This document shows, in pieces, positions 26,101-37,957 of a stretch of 47,521 bases of DNA. The notes under the pieces were generated by a model. The model saw nothing but the letters and a program-made list of their open reading frames with translations, had not been told where the DNA came from and did not search any database. Where the stretch lies: NCBI GenBank assembly GCA_043769645.1, contig JAYVJC010000024.1, positions 1 to 47,521 of the forward strand, given 5' to 3'. The DNA comes from JAYUDN01 sp043769645 (GTDB taxonomy: Bacteria > Patescibacteriota > Gracilibacteria > BD1-5 > UBA2023). Each line of letters starts with the position of its first letter. Position 1 is the stretch's first letter. The translations under genes were made by a program, and so were the position numbers.

Positions 26101-28595
26101 CCATTTTTATTACTTTTTACGACAAGCTCAACGGGAAAACATCCGAGTTCATCGAATTTTTGGTTTAGACTGGTCGTGGTTACATTTTTTCACTGATACT
26201 TCCAGGTATAACTGAGTCCTGACTTTGATCCATCGATATTGATAGAATTCGAACCATCAATTGTAATATTTTGAGTTCTATCGATTATAAAAGCATCATG
26301 CTCGTCACACGCTTTTGGTGTTTCTTCGATAATATTGACTCCATCTTTTGCTTCTATAAGAGCGAAGGGATGAGTAGCATCGGTAGCATATATTCTTCGA
26401 GATATCGTATTTGATTGCTTATCATCTGCACTTTTCACAACCAGGGTGACGGTGTAGGATCCACTTTGTTTAAAATAATGTTGGATATTTTTTTCTGATC
26501 CGAGAATGGCGGAGCTTCCATCACTAAATGACCATTCATAAAAATAAGCATTTGGTGATTTTGCCGAGAGATTGATAACATCACCGATTCTCGCGACCAA
26601 TGGATCGATGTCTAAGTTCACGGAAAGTAGTGAATTGACAGTTATTTTATTTTCAACGGTTGTTACTTTTCCGAATGGATTTGCTATGGTAAGACTGACG
26701 CTATGCTCACCAAGAGTTGAAAAAGTATAGTACCCCATGGCTCCGTTTTTAGCACTCATATCAAGATCAACGAGGGCTCAATCGACACGCCAACGATAAC
26801 TAAGTCCACTCGTTTTTGAAGTATCTGCGTCATAACTTCGTGATCCATCAAAAAGATACACATTTGGTGTTTCCGAATTCTTACTATTGATTTCGAGGTT
26901 TGCTACAGGATCTTTTGATTCTATAGTGATTTCACGAGAGTCGATATCCTCTTTTCCATTTGGATTTTTTGCATAGAGAGTCACAGTGTATCTTCCTACT
27001 TTTTGAAAAATATAACTTACCGAACTCCCGTCAGATGAGAGGACTTTCCCATTCGTATCTCGATCAAGAATTTCCCATCTATAAGCGATATTACTACTTT
27101 GGGTAAAGTAAGAAAGAGCACTAAATCGAAAGGTTTCTCCGATAAATCCTCGATCCTTCTCAGTCTGGATAACTGATGCTGGATCTACTACAAGAATTGT
27201 TATATTTTTGGTAAATGTTTGTCCTTGGTTATTCACGAGTTCAAGGGAGAGTGAGTATTTCCCATCGTTTGCATAGATTTGTCGTTCGATCTGAGGAGCT
27301 CAAGGATAGTTTATCTGATTTTCATTTCCGAAATCCCAGGTTGTTTTTTGGATCACCGTTCCGTTTGATCCCCTTGATGCTGTGGCATCGATGGTAAGTC
27401 CAGCCTTGGCCATAGCAGGGTTTACCTTGAAGGTAGAGAGGTCACTCACGTTCACTCCATTGATAAAAAGAGTAATATTTCCAATTCTCGGTTTCACTTC
27501 TATTTGTTTCGAATCAGAAAATGGAAGGACATCAATCCTTCATTTTTTATTACGACTCCCAGAAACAATATCTAGAAAAACAGTATATGTTTGTTCCTCC
27601 GAGAATGTATACGTAAAAGTCGGTCAACGACCGAGTTCTTTTCGAATCCCCCCATTAATCCTCGTCCACCAGATGAAGTTATCTCGGGAAGGCACTACTC
27701 AGCTCGGATCTTTTACATTGGTAGCCCGAAATGTCACCGTCAGGGGTGCATTTCCTTCCATCGGCGAGGCTTCTATTTGTCAGCTAATCTGTTCGATTTG
27801 TGCGCTAGAAACGAAAGTACTAATCCCAGAAATAAGATTAGCTACATCTCTGGTTGATCCTGGATTTTTTTCAGCGAGTTGGAGATAGAGGTCTACTCCT
27901 CGCTTAAGACTATCGTTTTTTATACTTGAATTGGGATCATCAGGAAGGGTATTGAATCCTTCATTGATCAGGTTTCGTACATCCGAAAGGAGTCCGCTAC
28001 TCACTCGAGCGTTAACTCTGAGTTCTACCTCAAGTTGCTCACCTATGGCCTGGAGTTTTTTTTTATATTCGTTAAATGTATTGCTATCATTTTCAGTATA
28101 GGTTTCGGCGTTGACCTGAGGGATCCAGTCGAGGAAGCTTACCTTTTTAGATACAGCGCCGACGATCAGAGTGACTATACTGTAGGCAAGCCACATTACG
28201 ATGATACCTACTAAGACATAGATGATGATATTTTTGGCTTTTTTGGATCGTTCTTCATCTCATGCACCGGTCATCAACTGAAACCCTGCCCATATGATAT
28301 AGATAACCGCTATGATCGTAACAAAAGTAAGAAAGTATTTTACGACTCGAACGGCATACTGCGTAAGGGTTTCATCAGTTCTGATTCACGCAACTTTGAG
28401 AATAGTACCTACGTTCCCAACCCCAGCGTCTATACATTTTCCAGTTGGGCAAGGATCGTAAGGAATCTTTCCCTCACTACAATCCACTCCCATATTAAAA
28501 AGACAAACGGCATTGGTAGTACTAGTTCCTCCAAAGTACGACCATGCACCGATAAGAACGGAGAGAAAAATAAAGATTTTGAGTATAAGTTTCAT
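23163..28595 (-). CDS. Giant surface protein: VirB2/pilin-like N-terminus, PKD repeats, membrane helix, W-L repeat tail (1,810 aa)
   Basis: All open stretches from 28595 to 23163 share one frame and join through TGA glycines. N-terminus: signal-like helix (ILKIFIFLSVLIGAWSYFGG), then two helices around LTFVTIIAVIYIIWAGFQLM, TGAGDEERSKKAKNIIIYVL and MWLAYSIVTLIVGAV, the pattern of VirB2/TrbC-like pilins. A helical stalk follows (about 150-270). Ig/PKD-like repeats run from about 270 to 1,150 (YRWEILDRDTNG, YEWSFSDGSSAILGSEK, FWDFNGDGIVDKKG), with a calcium-type motif, DSDLDGVGDNDVDNKN. A membrane helix lies at about 1,445-1,475 (FIKGFVKIFLIIIGIILFIL). The tail repeats a W-L motif five times: VPDWLK, IPEWLK, IPSWLK, LPDWLT and LPSWLQ (end). 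Probably an outside adhesin with an inside docking tail. Confidence 0.85.
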
Positions 28596-28657
28596 AGCGA
28601 ATGGACGAATGGTAATTATTTATTTTACTCTATCATAATTTTTTACGAAATGCAATT

Positions 28658-30091
28658 TTATTCACGTATATCACTACAATTCTTTCAAATACTTACTTGG
28701 AAAAGGGTCTGATCAATTTGGCATTGTATTCGAAGTCAAAGGGAGAGCGTTGCTTTATTTATATCTATATTATTACTTCTGTCAATAATTTTATAAAGTC
28801 AATCTTCAAAGGTACTCCAAACCCCATAATGAAAAATGAAGTTTTGTTGTTCTGGTTGTATAAAACTTCCTATCTTCGCACGAGCAAAGGAAGGAGAAAG
28901 GGGGAGTTCCATCTGATTCGCATGAAATGATGTTTGAGCTGCAATATAGAATGGAAATGCTTCTAGATATTTTGCTTGTGCTCACTCAGTCGAGAGATAC
29001 TTGAGAAAGTTGAGTGCATCTACTTTGTTGGAAGAACCTTTAGAAATCGCAAAGTACGAGTATCGAGCGATACTCTTTCGTGGGCTATCAGGAGCTACCT
29101 TGAGCATAGGAGCTGTCAATACAATGTCAGTATGTGAAGCATCTCATGCTCGTTTTTTTGCATACTCGATTTCCCGCACTAGGGAAGGATATCAAAAAAT
29201 CATTCCTACTTCTCCTCGAACGAAAAGATCTGTCATCGTTGTATTTTCTTCAGTCATTTTGGCTTTTAGAATTCAAATGTCTGCTCCTGTTGAAGTTTCA
29301 GTCAGTGAAGTCGTACTTTCATCATTTGCTACAGAAGTACTTGGGTCGAGTTTCCTAGCCTTTCACGAATAAGAAATATAGGACTCTAGCGAGTGGGAAG
29401 CATTTTGCAAAGATGTATAATCTTCTATCTTATCGTAGCTCAAGAAGAGTCCGATGAGGTCTACTCCATTTTGTATATATCGAGGGCTCAGTCCGAGACC
29501 TGCTGGAAGCACTCACTCTTGAGGGTTTACATATTTAAGATCCAAATCTGCCCATGTCGTAGGAAAGGTAGGATAGGCAGATTTATTATAAAAAATACCG
29601 AGCGTTTCATACCCGAGAGGAACTCCTTTTATATATGTAGTTTTTACTTTTGTAGTTTCATCAGTGGTTTCCGCGATGAGTGTATTGAAGAAAACAGTAT
29701 CAAATCGTTTGTAGAAGTCATCCATGTCGAAGTTCGAATCAGGGATTGGCTCTATCTTTGATTCCAAGAGATCATCTTTTCCTGCATCTACCACAAAGAT
29801 ATCAGGTCATTTTCCGTCCGCCATGACCGAAAGAAGCGTTTTAGTATACTCGTCGTAGGATCCAAACTTTATAAACTCTATATTTGTTTTATTGTACTGA
29901 CTATTTTCAGCCTTAAATCCATCTATAATTGGAGCAAAACCTTCAGTTGCATCTCCTACTATCCAGACGGTAAGTTTTTTTGGAGTTGTAGTCGGAGTTT
30001 TTGATGCTTGCGACAGTTTCCAGGCGCCAAAGATAATGCCTACAAGGAGTATAGCAAGTAGAATAAAGAATATGATTTTTCGAAGAGACAT
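28658..30091 (-). CDS. ABC-type extracellular solute-binding protein, membrane-anchored
   Basis: A 477-aa family 1 (sugar-type) solute-binding protein. N-terminal anchor IIFFILLAILLVGIIFGAWK; mature part KLTVWIVGDATEGFAPIIDG, FKAENSQYNKTNIEF, GPDIFVVDAGKDDLLESK, VPLGYETLGIFYNKSAYPTF, then TDLFVRGEVGMIFGYPS and NFLKYLSTDGAQAKYLEAF. There is no lipobox cysteine, so it is held by its N-terminal helix. I chose ATG 30089-30091 over an upstream TTG because it directly precedes the hydrophobic stretch. No permease or ATPase gene lies nearby, so partner proteins must be elsewhere or the protein is a surface binder. TGA glycines include that in ADGKGPDIF. Confidence 0.85.
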
Positions 30092-30168
30092 AATAATAGG
30101 ATACAATCAGAAGATAGAAACAGAAAGGAAAAAACCTATTTTTATCTTATCCAGGTATGAATAAAAAT

Positions 30169-31617
30169 CTACTTTTTTTGAAGATTTCCGAGTATTTGGA
30201 TCATTGTTTGTCTATTTAAGATTGATTTAGGATATATTTTTCCTCATCGAGCTTTTATCGAGTATCAGTAGTCTTGGAGAGAAGAAAGATGGGGGTTGAG
30301 GTTTTCTACGTCCGCATATATCTTCATTTGGGAAGGATTCTTAGGAAGATTTCCGAGTCTGACGACGAGTTCGATAAACTCTTCCTTAGAGAGGATCTTG
30401 TTCGGATAAAGGTAGTTTCCTATAAAAACTCATTTTTTATCTCAAGATATAGCATAACCTTGGAGTTCATCCCCTATAGGAATATCGAGGAAGGAACTTA
30501 TTCCCTGACTTGGCGGTATTTTATAAAAATCCATTATCGTCATAATTGCTTCTCTTTGAGTAATGCTCGTTTTTGGATCGAGCTTTGAACTACTGGATTG
30601 AAAAAGGCACTTTTCATCTATCAATTTGTAAAGTATTTTTCCGAGTCCCGAAGTAGGACTGACATCGATAAATCTCCTTTTTTCACATATCTTTTCTTTT
30701 GAGTCCGCGGATGAAGCGTATGTTATAGAGTTTATAGATTTTTCCCCACCGTTATTCGCTACGAGATTTTGATTATTCCATCCAGAAAGATGATTTTCGA
30801 CAAATATGAGTGGGTTAATAGTATATTTTTTTGCGAGATCAGCATTGAGTCATCTGTTGATGGATTCAAAAAATCATAGTCCTGCAGTACGAGAATCTCA
30901 TGAGCTAAAATGCCAATAGGGATGGAAGGGTGCATCGCTTGTGTCAATCTGCAGATGCAGATGGGGAGTCGTTGTAATCCCGGTAATCCCTACTCGACCT
31001 ATCATATCTCACTTGCGTACTTTACTTCATTCGGTAACGATAATTTCTGAGAGATGAAGGTATGATGAATAGAGAGTTCATAAATTCCCATCAGGAAGTG
31101 GAACTTTATCGTGACGTACCACTATAAACTTTGTACCCACATTATCTGATTCTACGGTTTTTACTATGACTCCATTCGCGATGGAAAGAACAGGAGTTCC
31201 TATGGGTGCACGGATATCGATGCCTGGGTGACCTCCATTATTCTCTTTATAGTCAAGCGAATAGTTTCCCATATAGACTACTGGATAGGTATACCTCGCG
31301 AGGAGAGAATTTTTGATTATACCTCTATCATCAGCAAGGATAGAGAGATCATAGTGAGGTATCGGTAAAAATTCAGATATGGAGATATCTTCAAAACGTC
31401 GGGATTTGTCTTGATTAGAGAGATGTGTCCAATCTGGAATATAAGTAATAGGCTCTGTCGTTCCATCGAAAGGATCGCTCTGCAGGTTCGAGTAAGTTTC
31501 ATTACTCGCTGACATATAGGGGATCCAGACCTGTTTGATGGCGATCGCAAGACCTAAAATACAGTTCACTCCCCAGATAATAAGAATAGGTTTTGCGAGA
31601 TGTATATTGATGTGCAT
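30169..31617 (-). CDS. M23 (LytM) peptidase with SLH-like tail
   Basis: 482 aa. N-terminal membrane helix PILIIWGVNCILGLAIAI. The M23 zinc site is HPGIDIRAPIGTPVLSIANG at about residues 125-150 (HxGxD) and the second His motif HLHLQID after TGITTTP. The C-terminal half has SLH-like segments (FIDVSPTSGLGKILYKLIDE and a second around SFLDIPIGDELQGYAIS) that would bind wall polymer. It probably cuts peptidoglycan cross-links, its own or a neighbour cell's. Only code 25 joins the catalytic half to the rest (TGA 31078). The TTGCATTTC box lies 46 nt upstream of the start. Confidence 0.88.
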
Positions 31618-31674
31618 AGCTCGGGATTTATATTTCCTAAGTAGCTTATCATATATATCTTAGAAATGCAAATT

Positions 31675-32340
31675 TTAGAACTTACTCTTCCAATTCGTCA
31701 ATTCTGTATTGAGTATTACTTGTTTGTATACCGCACTACCGGTAAAAGCTTGATCATACCATTTTACTATGCTAGAAATATTCATAATTCCAGTTCCCGT
31801 ATAGTTTATATAAAGTTCTCTCGCAAACCGTGATATGCATCCAGTTGATGTTGCTCACTTACATTCTGTAGCATATGTTCCTGTTTGAGAGGCATACCCT
31901 TCACCATCGATAAAGACTTTATATTTGCTCCGATATCCTGTCCAGTTTGTTTTTGAATCTTCAGGTGCTAGAGTATCTGCGACTATTCCACTTAGGGTCC
32001 ATATACCTGCTTCATTATATATTATATAGGATCCAGTGCCTATCTGGGCAGCACTGGGAAAGGGATTTCCTATACAGTTTACATTTGAATTAAGGGTATT
32101 CCAGCAGTTGGTTCGATCACTAGAAAATTTCACCCAATTCGTGTTACGAATTACGATCAATCCCTCCATGCCATCCCGTGCAATATTTATAGCCTTGATC
32201 GTATTTTCTGTATGAGCAGAGAGCTTTCTTCACGATCCGATGATAGAGTAAGCACTGATCACTCCAAGAGATACGATTCCGAGAACCGCAATCACTTCCA
32301 TGAGAGTACTTCCTGAGGTTTTTCTAAAATAATTCTGCAT
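31675..32340 (-). CDS. Type IV pilin-like protein
   Basis: 221 aa. Prepilin start MQNYFRKTSGSTLMEVIAVL: cleavage after the Gly, then STLME with Glu at position +5, followed by the hydrophobic helix IVSLGVISAYSII. The C-terminal domain has Cys residues (RTNCWNTLNSNVNCIG, TYATECKGATSTGCISR) that could form disulphides. It would be processed by the prepilin peptidase encoded at 34390-35379. The +1 residue is Ser rather than Phe/Met, typical for minor pilins or pseudopilins. The gene may serve DNA uptake or attachment. Confidence 0.85.
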
Positions 32341-32375
32341 ACACGCTGTATTATATGTTTTGGGAGTTTTGAGTT

Positions 32376-33761
32376 CTAGAGAGGAATTGTTCATTCTGGA
32401 ATTTCTTTCACTATAGTAAAAAGTTGTTCAGAAATAAGCTTATCATTCGCATCATAGTAGCGTATTTTATAGAGATTTATTCATTCATTCATTGTATTGT
32501 AATCTTTGTTGGCGAAATAGTACCAATCAGTGGATAGTGGCTTAAATTTCGTTAGCTTAAAGTCGTTAATAGTAATAGACTTTACACTATTCAGAGGAAC
32601 TACACCTTGGATTCGAACTATATTTTCAGTCGTTTTATATGGATTCTCTTTTGGGGCTACAATTGTGAGGAGTTTATCATTGACTGGGTAGGAAGTAACC
32701 GTCGGTTTTTGCATGTTTTCGATAGACTTAGCACTCGCATAGACGGTAATAAATCACTTCGATACTATAGTATTGGAAGCGTCGTATCCTTTGTATACGA
32801 GGTCATTGATTTCACTATCAATCCTAAAGTCTTTATAAATAAATGTACTATCTACTGGGCTTACAGAAGCTTCTTTATTATCAATAGTTACTTTTGTGAT
32901 GAGACTATTCTTAATCACACCCGTAATATCAAATGTATTTTTATTCGATATAGACTCATGAGCTGGACTAATAATTTCTAGACCTTGAGCAGAAGGAGTA
33001 GTACTTCCGATAATGACTCCGGAATCAGACATAACTTTCCCGCTAGCAGAAGAAGGTACGATACTTTTTATAGACTGGAGAAGTTCATTCCCCCCATGTC
33101 GTACAAAAAGGTCATCCGCTCGTATGGAATCATCAATAATCTCTACTTTATCTTCTAGATTTAGCCCTGGCATTTTCACTTCCGCATTGAGTATAGTGAG
33201 TTTTTTCCCTGCAGTAAGTAGGATCGATGAATTTCAAACCTGAGCTTTTATATTTCACTTGAGAACATAGAGAGTACTTCATTGATTATTCTGGATTCAA
33301 ATACACGTAGAAGCTCCCTCAGGATAAAGAGTAATATTCTTAAGTGCAATGACGGATGACGCATCAGCTTCCACCCACGATGTTCCATTGACGAGCTCGA
33401 TGCTTTCTCGGTCTATATCTTTCCCTTTGTAGGCGATGGCTCCATGAAGAGATACAAATCAAGAAATATTACGATTTTGTGAATGAAAAATTCACTCCCC
33501 ATTTTCTACTTCCATCTTGAGATCTGTATCGTAGAGCTTCTCCTCTCACTCTATATTTTTTTTAATCGTCGTTTTAAGAAAAACAGAAACGGTAGAACCG
33601 GTACTTTTATTTATATAGATATAGTTTCCTGTGCTTAGAGCTTCTCAGGAGTGGGTGATAAGCCTCCATCAGAGAAAAATGATGAGACAGAAACTTATAA
33701 TCCAAAATGATTTCGGAATTCCTTGTGGAGAAAATGACTGATTTCGAGAGACGTTTCGCAT
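32376..33761 (-). CDS. Membrane-anchored FecR-like protein
   Basis: 461 aa. N-terminal helix FWIISFCLIIFLGWRLITH. The FecR-type beta region follows: STGSTVSVFLKTTIKKNIEG, then ENGEGIFHSQNRNISG and GSTLYVLKGNIKAQVGNSSI, LLTAGKKLTI. The C-terminal half has two Ig-like modules (GLEIISPAHESISNKNTFDI, VITVYASAKSIENMQKP, TIVAPKENPYKTTENIVRIQ). FecR domains sense or organise envelope components. It is packed between the pilin and a small conserved gene. At least nine glycines are TGA. Confidence 0.75.
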
Positions 33762-33767
33762 AAAAAA

Positions 33768-34301
33768 TTATGATTTTGGAAGTATTGATTCGATTACGGC
33801 ATAGGTAGCCTCTTTCCCGTGAGGTACTCGTATGGAAACCGTATCTCATACTTGACACTTATGGAAAGTGATAGCTGCAAGGAGAACATTATAAGCAGCA
33901 TCTTCAGTATTGATTTGATATTTTTCTCCATGTTGGATAATAACTCATTTCTTTGTCTCATACTCGATTTCTTTGATGATCTTATAGACGATTTTTCCAG
34001 ATCCATCTATAGTAGCTTTGAGCTTACTACCCTGAACGAGAAGAGATTTAGAGGCATAGTTTTGCGGTACTGGATATAAGTTCCCATCTGATCCAAGCAT
34101 GCCATCCCCAGTGAATACTCATTCAATAATTTTTTCAGATCAGTTGTCATAATTCGCAAGTCCTTCAGTATCAAATTCGAGTGCTTCTTTTGGATCACTC
34201 TCTACCATAGTTGAGATAATTTTTTTAGCTGAGTTGATAGAATCCTGAGCAAGGAGTATGAGATCACGAATATTTTTCAGTTTTTTATTGGTATCAGACA
34301 T
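33768..34301 (-). CDS. Conserved small protein of candidate phyla (function unknown)
   Basis: 177 aa. N-terminal helix region MSDTNKKLKNIRDLILLAQD, then VFTGDGMLGSDGNLYPVPQN, YASKSLLVQGSKLKATIDGS, GKIVYKIIKEIEYET and VGDTVSIRVPHGKEATYAVI. I believe similar proteins, with the YPVPxNYASKSxLVxGDxLK pattern, are widespread in candidate-phyla genomes, but I cannot check. The end loosely resembles the GreA/GreB C-terminal fold; that link is weak. It is the first gene after a promoter at 34327-34354 and leads the FecR-pilin-M23 series. Confidence 0.7.
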
Positions 34302-34326
34302 AAGAAAATATGTAATAAGTAGCTTG

Positions 34327-34354
34327 ATTATATGGGATATTCATCTTCTGTCGA
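34327..34354 (-). promoter_or_regulatory. Promoter upstream of the conserved small gene
   Basis: Minus strand TCGACA (34349-34354), 16-nt spacer, TATAAT (34327-34332), 25 nt before the ATG. Confidence 0.65.
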
Positions 34355-34389
34355 GCAGAGAGTAATTGACATTTATATTAAAGAATAAA

Positions 34390-35379
34390 TTATATATTTA
34401 TTCCAATTGATAAGGTCCTAATAAATGAAAATATGGAAGGGGAGAAAAGGAGTGCCAGTATATACCCTACTCATAAAAATGGACCAAAGGCGATATGAGC
34501 GTTTCGATTTTTTGTGTAGAAAATATAGCCAATACCAAAAATACTCCCAAGTACGTATGCAAAAATAAAACTCGCTATACCAAGACTGAGCCCAAGAGTA
34601 ATTCATATAAATAGAGCGATCCGTAAGTCTCAACCTCCAATCCAAGTGGGAATCTCTTCGTTTGAATCTTCGCTTCCTGAATCCTTGAGAAGGCATCAAA
34701 AACTGAGAATATGGAGGGGATAGAGGCAGTATGATATCAATATTTCTCAAAGGAGTCGGATATTCCCTTTTTTTATAGCGTATATTCCCCCAGGAATGAG
34801 TATTTGTAGGTAAAAAAAACTATAGAGTACCCAGGCTCCAAGAGCACTGCTTTTGAGAAGGGAGGTTTCTTCAAGTCGAAAGGTGTAGAGCTCATCTGAC
34901 CAGGAAAAAGGAAAAAAAGTACAAATACAGAGACTAAAGATCGCAAGATAGATTCCCGGAATCAGGGCTTGATCAGGTATCTCCATATAGAGGATATCAT
35001 ACCAAATATATATTCCAGTAATAAAAATATAAATAAGCAGTAGGAGAACACCAGGTGAAAATAGTGGGAGTGAGAGGAAAGAAGCGACGTATCCAACTAT
35101 TCCGAAACAAAGCCCCATCGTTAGTTCGAGAAGAGGGTAGGTGAGTGGTATGGGTTTTTTACAACTGGCGCATTTTCCTCTCTGAAATATATAGGAAAAA
35201 ACTGGTATAAGTTCTCGAGCTCTGAGAACACGATCACAAGAAGGACATTGGCTTCTTCCTGTCCAGATGCCTCATGTATGGTGCTTCCATCGATATATGA
35301 GCACGCTCGAGAAACTGCCAAAAATCATCCCAAGAAGTATAAATGCTCCTAAAGTGAAAAGAGAGAATTCGGATTCCAT
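34390..35379 (-). CDS. pilD: Prepilin peptidase (type IV leader peptidase, A24)
   Basis: A 329-aa polytopic membrane protease that trims and methylates prepilins. The cytoplasmic cysteine module GRSQCPSCDRVLRARELIPV, FSYIFQRGKCASCKKPIPLT (CxxC...CxxC) is at about residues 49-88. The first catalytic Asp is in WYDILYMEIPDQALIPG and the second in the GGGDLRIALFIG motif at about 234. Seven or more hydrophobic segments are present. Both glycine clusters around the second Asp are partly TGA. The pilin-like substrate is encoded two genes downstream. The first 31 bases overlap the end of recO. Confidence 0.93.
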
Positions 35380-35939
35380 GAGAGAAGAGAGTATCGAATA
35401 GAAGATTGGACAGAGGGAAGGAGATTTATTTGTATTTTCTCTGAGTATAAAACTCTTTCAATCGGAGTTTTATCGATATGCGTGTATATACCTTTAAGTT
35501 CTTTTGAGGTTTCGAAGAATTCTCAGGAAAGAATACCGGATTGTTTCATAAAACGACAAAGAAACAGGGTAAGTTTCAGCTCAGTATTAGATCCATTTAT
35601 TGACTCTACAAATGCTTTATAGTCTGAAATAATTCCACTTTGAGATGAGTTTTCCATACTAAAAAGAGATACTACCCTGAGTATTTCAAGATAACTTATC
35701 AGTTCTTTATACTTCCAGATTCTTTCCAACGGGCTCCATCGAGGCATGATACTCTGTACAATATTGATACTATTTTTTCGATATAAAACTACCTCACAAA
35801 GGGATCCGATATCTCCAGAACATTCTTTTTTATAGCACCAGGAAGTGACTCTCCCATATTCTTCTGTTAAAAGAGATATGAGTATCTTCTTATCTCATAT
35901 GCGCGTTTTCTTGAGTATGATTGCCTCGATTTTATACAT
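35349..35939 (-). CDS. recO: RecO-like DNA repair protein
   Basis: A 196-aa protein with the RecO N-terminal OB-fold pattern: MYKIEAIILKKTRIGDKKIL, then SLLTEEYGRVTSW and VVLYRKNSIN. The rest is a helical region with ELISYLEILRVVSLFSM. RecO helps load RecA onto SSB-coated DNA. The usual zinc cysteines of RecO are not clear, and the protein is shorter than typical (about 240 aa). Its ATG overlaps the TAA of the upstream gene by one base (TAATG), and its 3' end overlaps pilD by 31 bases, so translation of the three genes is tightly linked. Confidence 0.75.
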
Positions 35940-37834
35940 TATTTGAGCATAATTTTACCATTTACGATTTCATATTTTATACTATAGACTCAGAGGTTAC
36001 TGGCAACATAAATAAGTCCATCGTAGGGAATCGAGAGAGATCGTATCTCTTCTTTTGTAGATACTTCGATCTGGGCTATATATTTCCAACTGGTGATATC
36101 TTTATAGTTTTTACTATCTGGTTGGAAAATCCATATACGGTTTCCATCGAGCATATAGATATAGCTCAGATTTGAGCGAACGAAGATGCTCACATTTTCA
36201 TCACTACTGATGGTATAATCACCTGGGATTTCATTGAGTATAATACTCTTATCAGAGTAGACAGGCGAGGTAATAATTCTATGAATCTGCCCAGAATTTT
36301 TGAGGATAAAAAATCAACCATCAATCCCTACATCTCGAATATCGGATCCGGAGTATCCGTTTAGTATCATGCTTTTTGGTCAAAAACCATTTGTCCCCGG
36401 CTTATGCCGAAATATTTCATTATTCCCCTCTCCTATAAGGTAAAGATTGCTATTGTATGTACGTACTTTTTTTGCTTTTTCCCAACCTCCGTTTTCATCA
36501 ACATTGACCGTAACAATACTATTTTGTCGTCGAGAGAGTATTTTATTATTTTTTGTTAGAATAAATATAACCCCATCAGCATTCATATCAGCGTCGATAG
36601 CTTCTTCTCAAAGTGGGTAGTTTATAACTTTCGGAAGGGGACTTCCTATAGCATAGTCAAATAGTACTCCATACTTTCCGATGAGTGTAAGTTTTTTATC
36701 AGATTCAAATACCCTGATCGGACTCATATCTTGAGGATTAAATGGCATAATCCCTGTATTCGCGACGAGTTCTACTGTTTCGATATCATTGAGCTCTTTT
36801 TTCATCGTCGAAATCTTCGAGAGTAGTTCCTGAGTATCTTTTAGGTAGGTTTCATTTTTTCTTAGCGTAAACAGGATATCCTCAGCTTTTTTGATATTAT
36901 CAGTAAATACGAGAGTATTACTCATGTTTTTCTCCGCTGTATCGAGATATCACTTTGCATCGATAAGCTCTTGTTTTGAGTCAATCTCTGCAGTTTTATT
37001 TGATGTGTTGAATACCTCATAAAATAGTATATAGAGGAGAAAAAAGCAGAGAATAAGTCCAGATATGACGATTCCGGTCTGTATTGATTTTGGCTTATTG
37101 TGAAAGAGAGTATCTATGCTGGTTCATATATCTCGAAGTATTCTACCAAAATCTTGATTATTCAAGTAATTTCCCATGTATTCTCGGGCTATATCTATTT
37201 GTGTTGACATACGATTTACTCGAGGCTTTTTTATCTTTCCACGTTGAATTCGTATAACATCAACACTATTTTTATACTCTTTGTTCATCCAGGAAAGGAG
37301 TGATATTTCGAAGGCTTCTTTATCGAGGTTGGATAAATCATCCAGGAGATCATTTCCAAGATCATCCAGTAGGGGCGTAGTACTCACATACATAGTCGAA
37401 TCATAGGGGATAACTCCAGATGATATGTATGAAAAATCCATCTCTGGATGCTCTATCGTATCTGAGATAGATGACCATTTTCTATTGGACTCTTTCATGG
37501 CTATGAAAATTTCCCCAATCACAGAAAAGGTAAATATTTCCCCAATATTTACACCAAAAAAAATACTGATATCCTTACTTTTATGTTCGATATTTTTTAT
37601 AAATTTATTGTATTTCTCGGTTATGTAGGAGAAGTCCTGATCAAGTCACTTTTTTTCCCAAGAAACATCCCCTATAGCTTCTAGAAAAAACTCTTCTATA
37701 ATACTCACGGTATACTCGTTTTGTGATTTTATCACGAGGCAAATTTGGATATCCTCTCAAAGAGTGAGATTTTTTGTTCGAATAATATATGGTTGTGATG
37801 CTACGACGTGGTGTATAGAAGTTATCTGGATCAT
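35939..37834 (-). CDS. Membrane protein with propeller-like external half (unknown)
   Basis: 631 aa. The cytoplasmic N-terminal part of about 240 residues (EDIQICLVIKSQNEYTVSII, ISIFFGVNIGEIFTFSVIGE, DSTMYVSTTPLLDDLGNDLL) loosely recalls PP2C/SpoIIE-type phosphatase folds, but I see no clear metal ligands. One membrane helix is at about 252-275 (TGIVISGLILCFFLLYILFY), then a coiled coil (FTLRKNETYLKDTQELLSKI). The external half has strand repeats such as LTLIGKYGVLFDYAIG, DGVIFILTKNNKILSRR, LYLIGEGNNEIFRHKPG, GGFFILKNSGQIHRI and YIYMLDGNRIWIFQPD, fitting a beta-propeller. The ATG at 37832-37834 is the only one after the frame opens at 37958. Confidence 0.7.
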
Positions 37835-37957
37835 GAGGGGAGAGAGAAGGGAAGTAGTTGTAGGGTTTTGATAGATAAACTCGTATCAAGAGAAGGTAAA
37901 TCGTAGAGTGAAGTATGGAAAATAGACTCCAGATATGATACTATGAGCGTCGAAATA

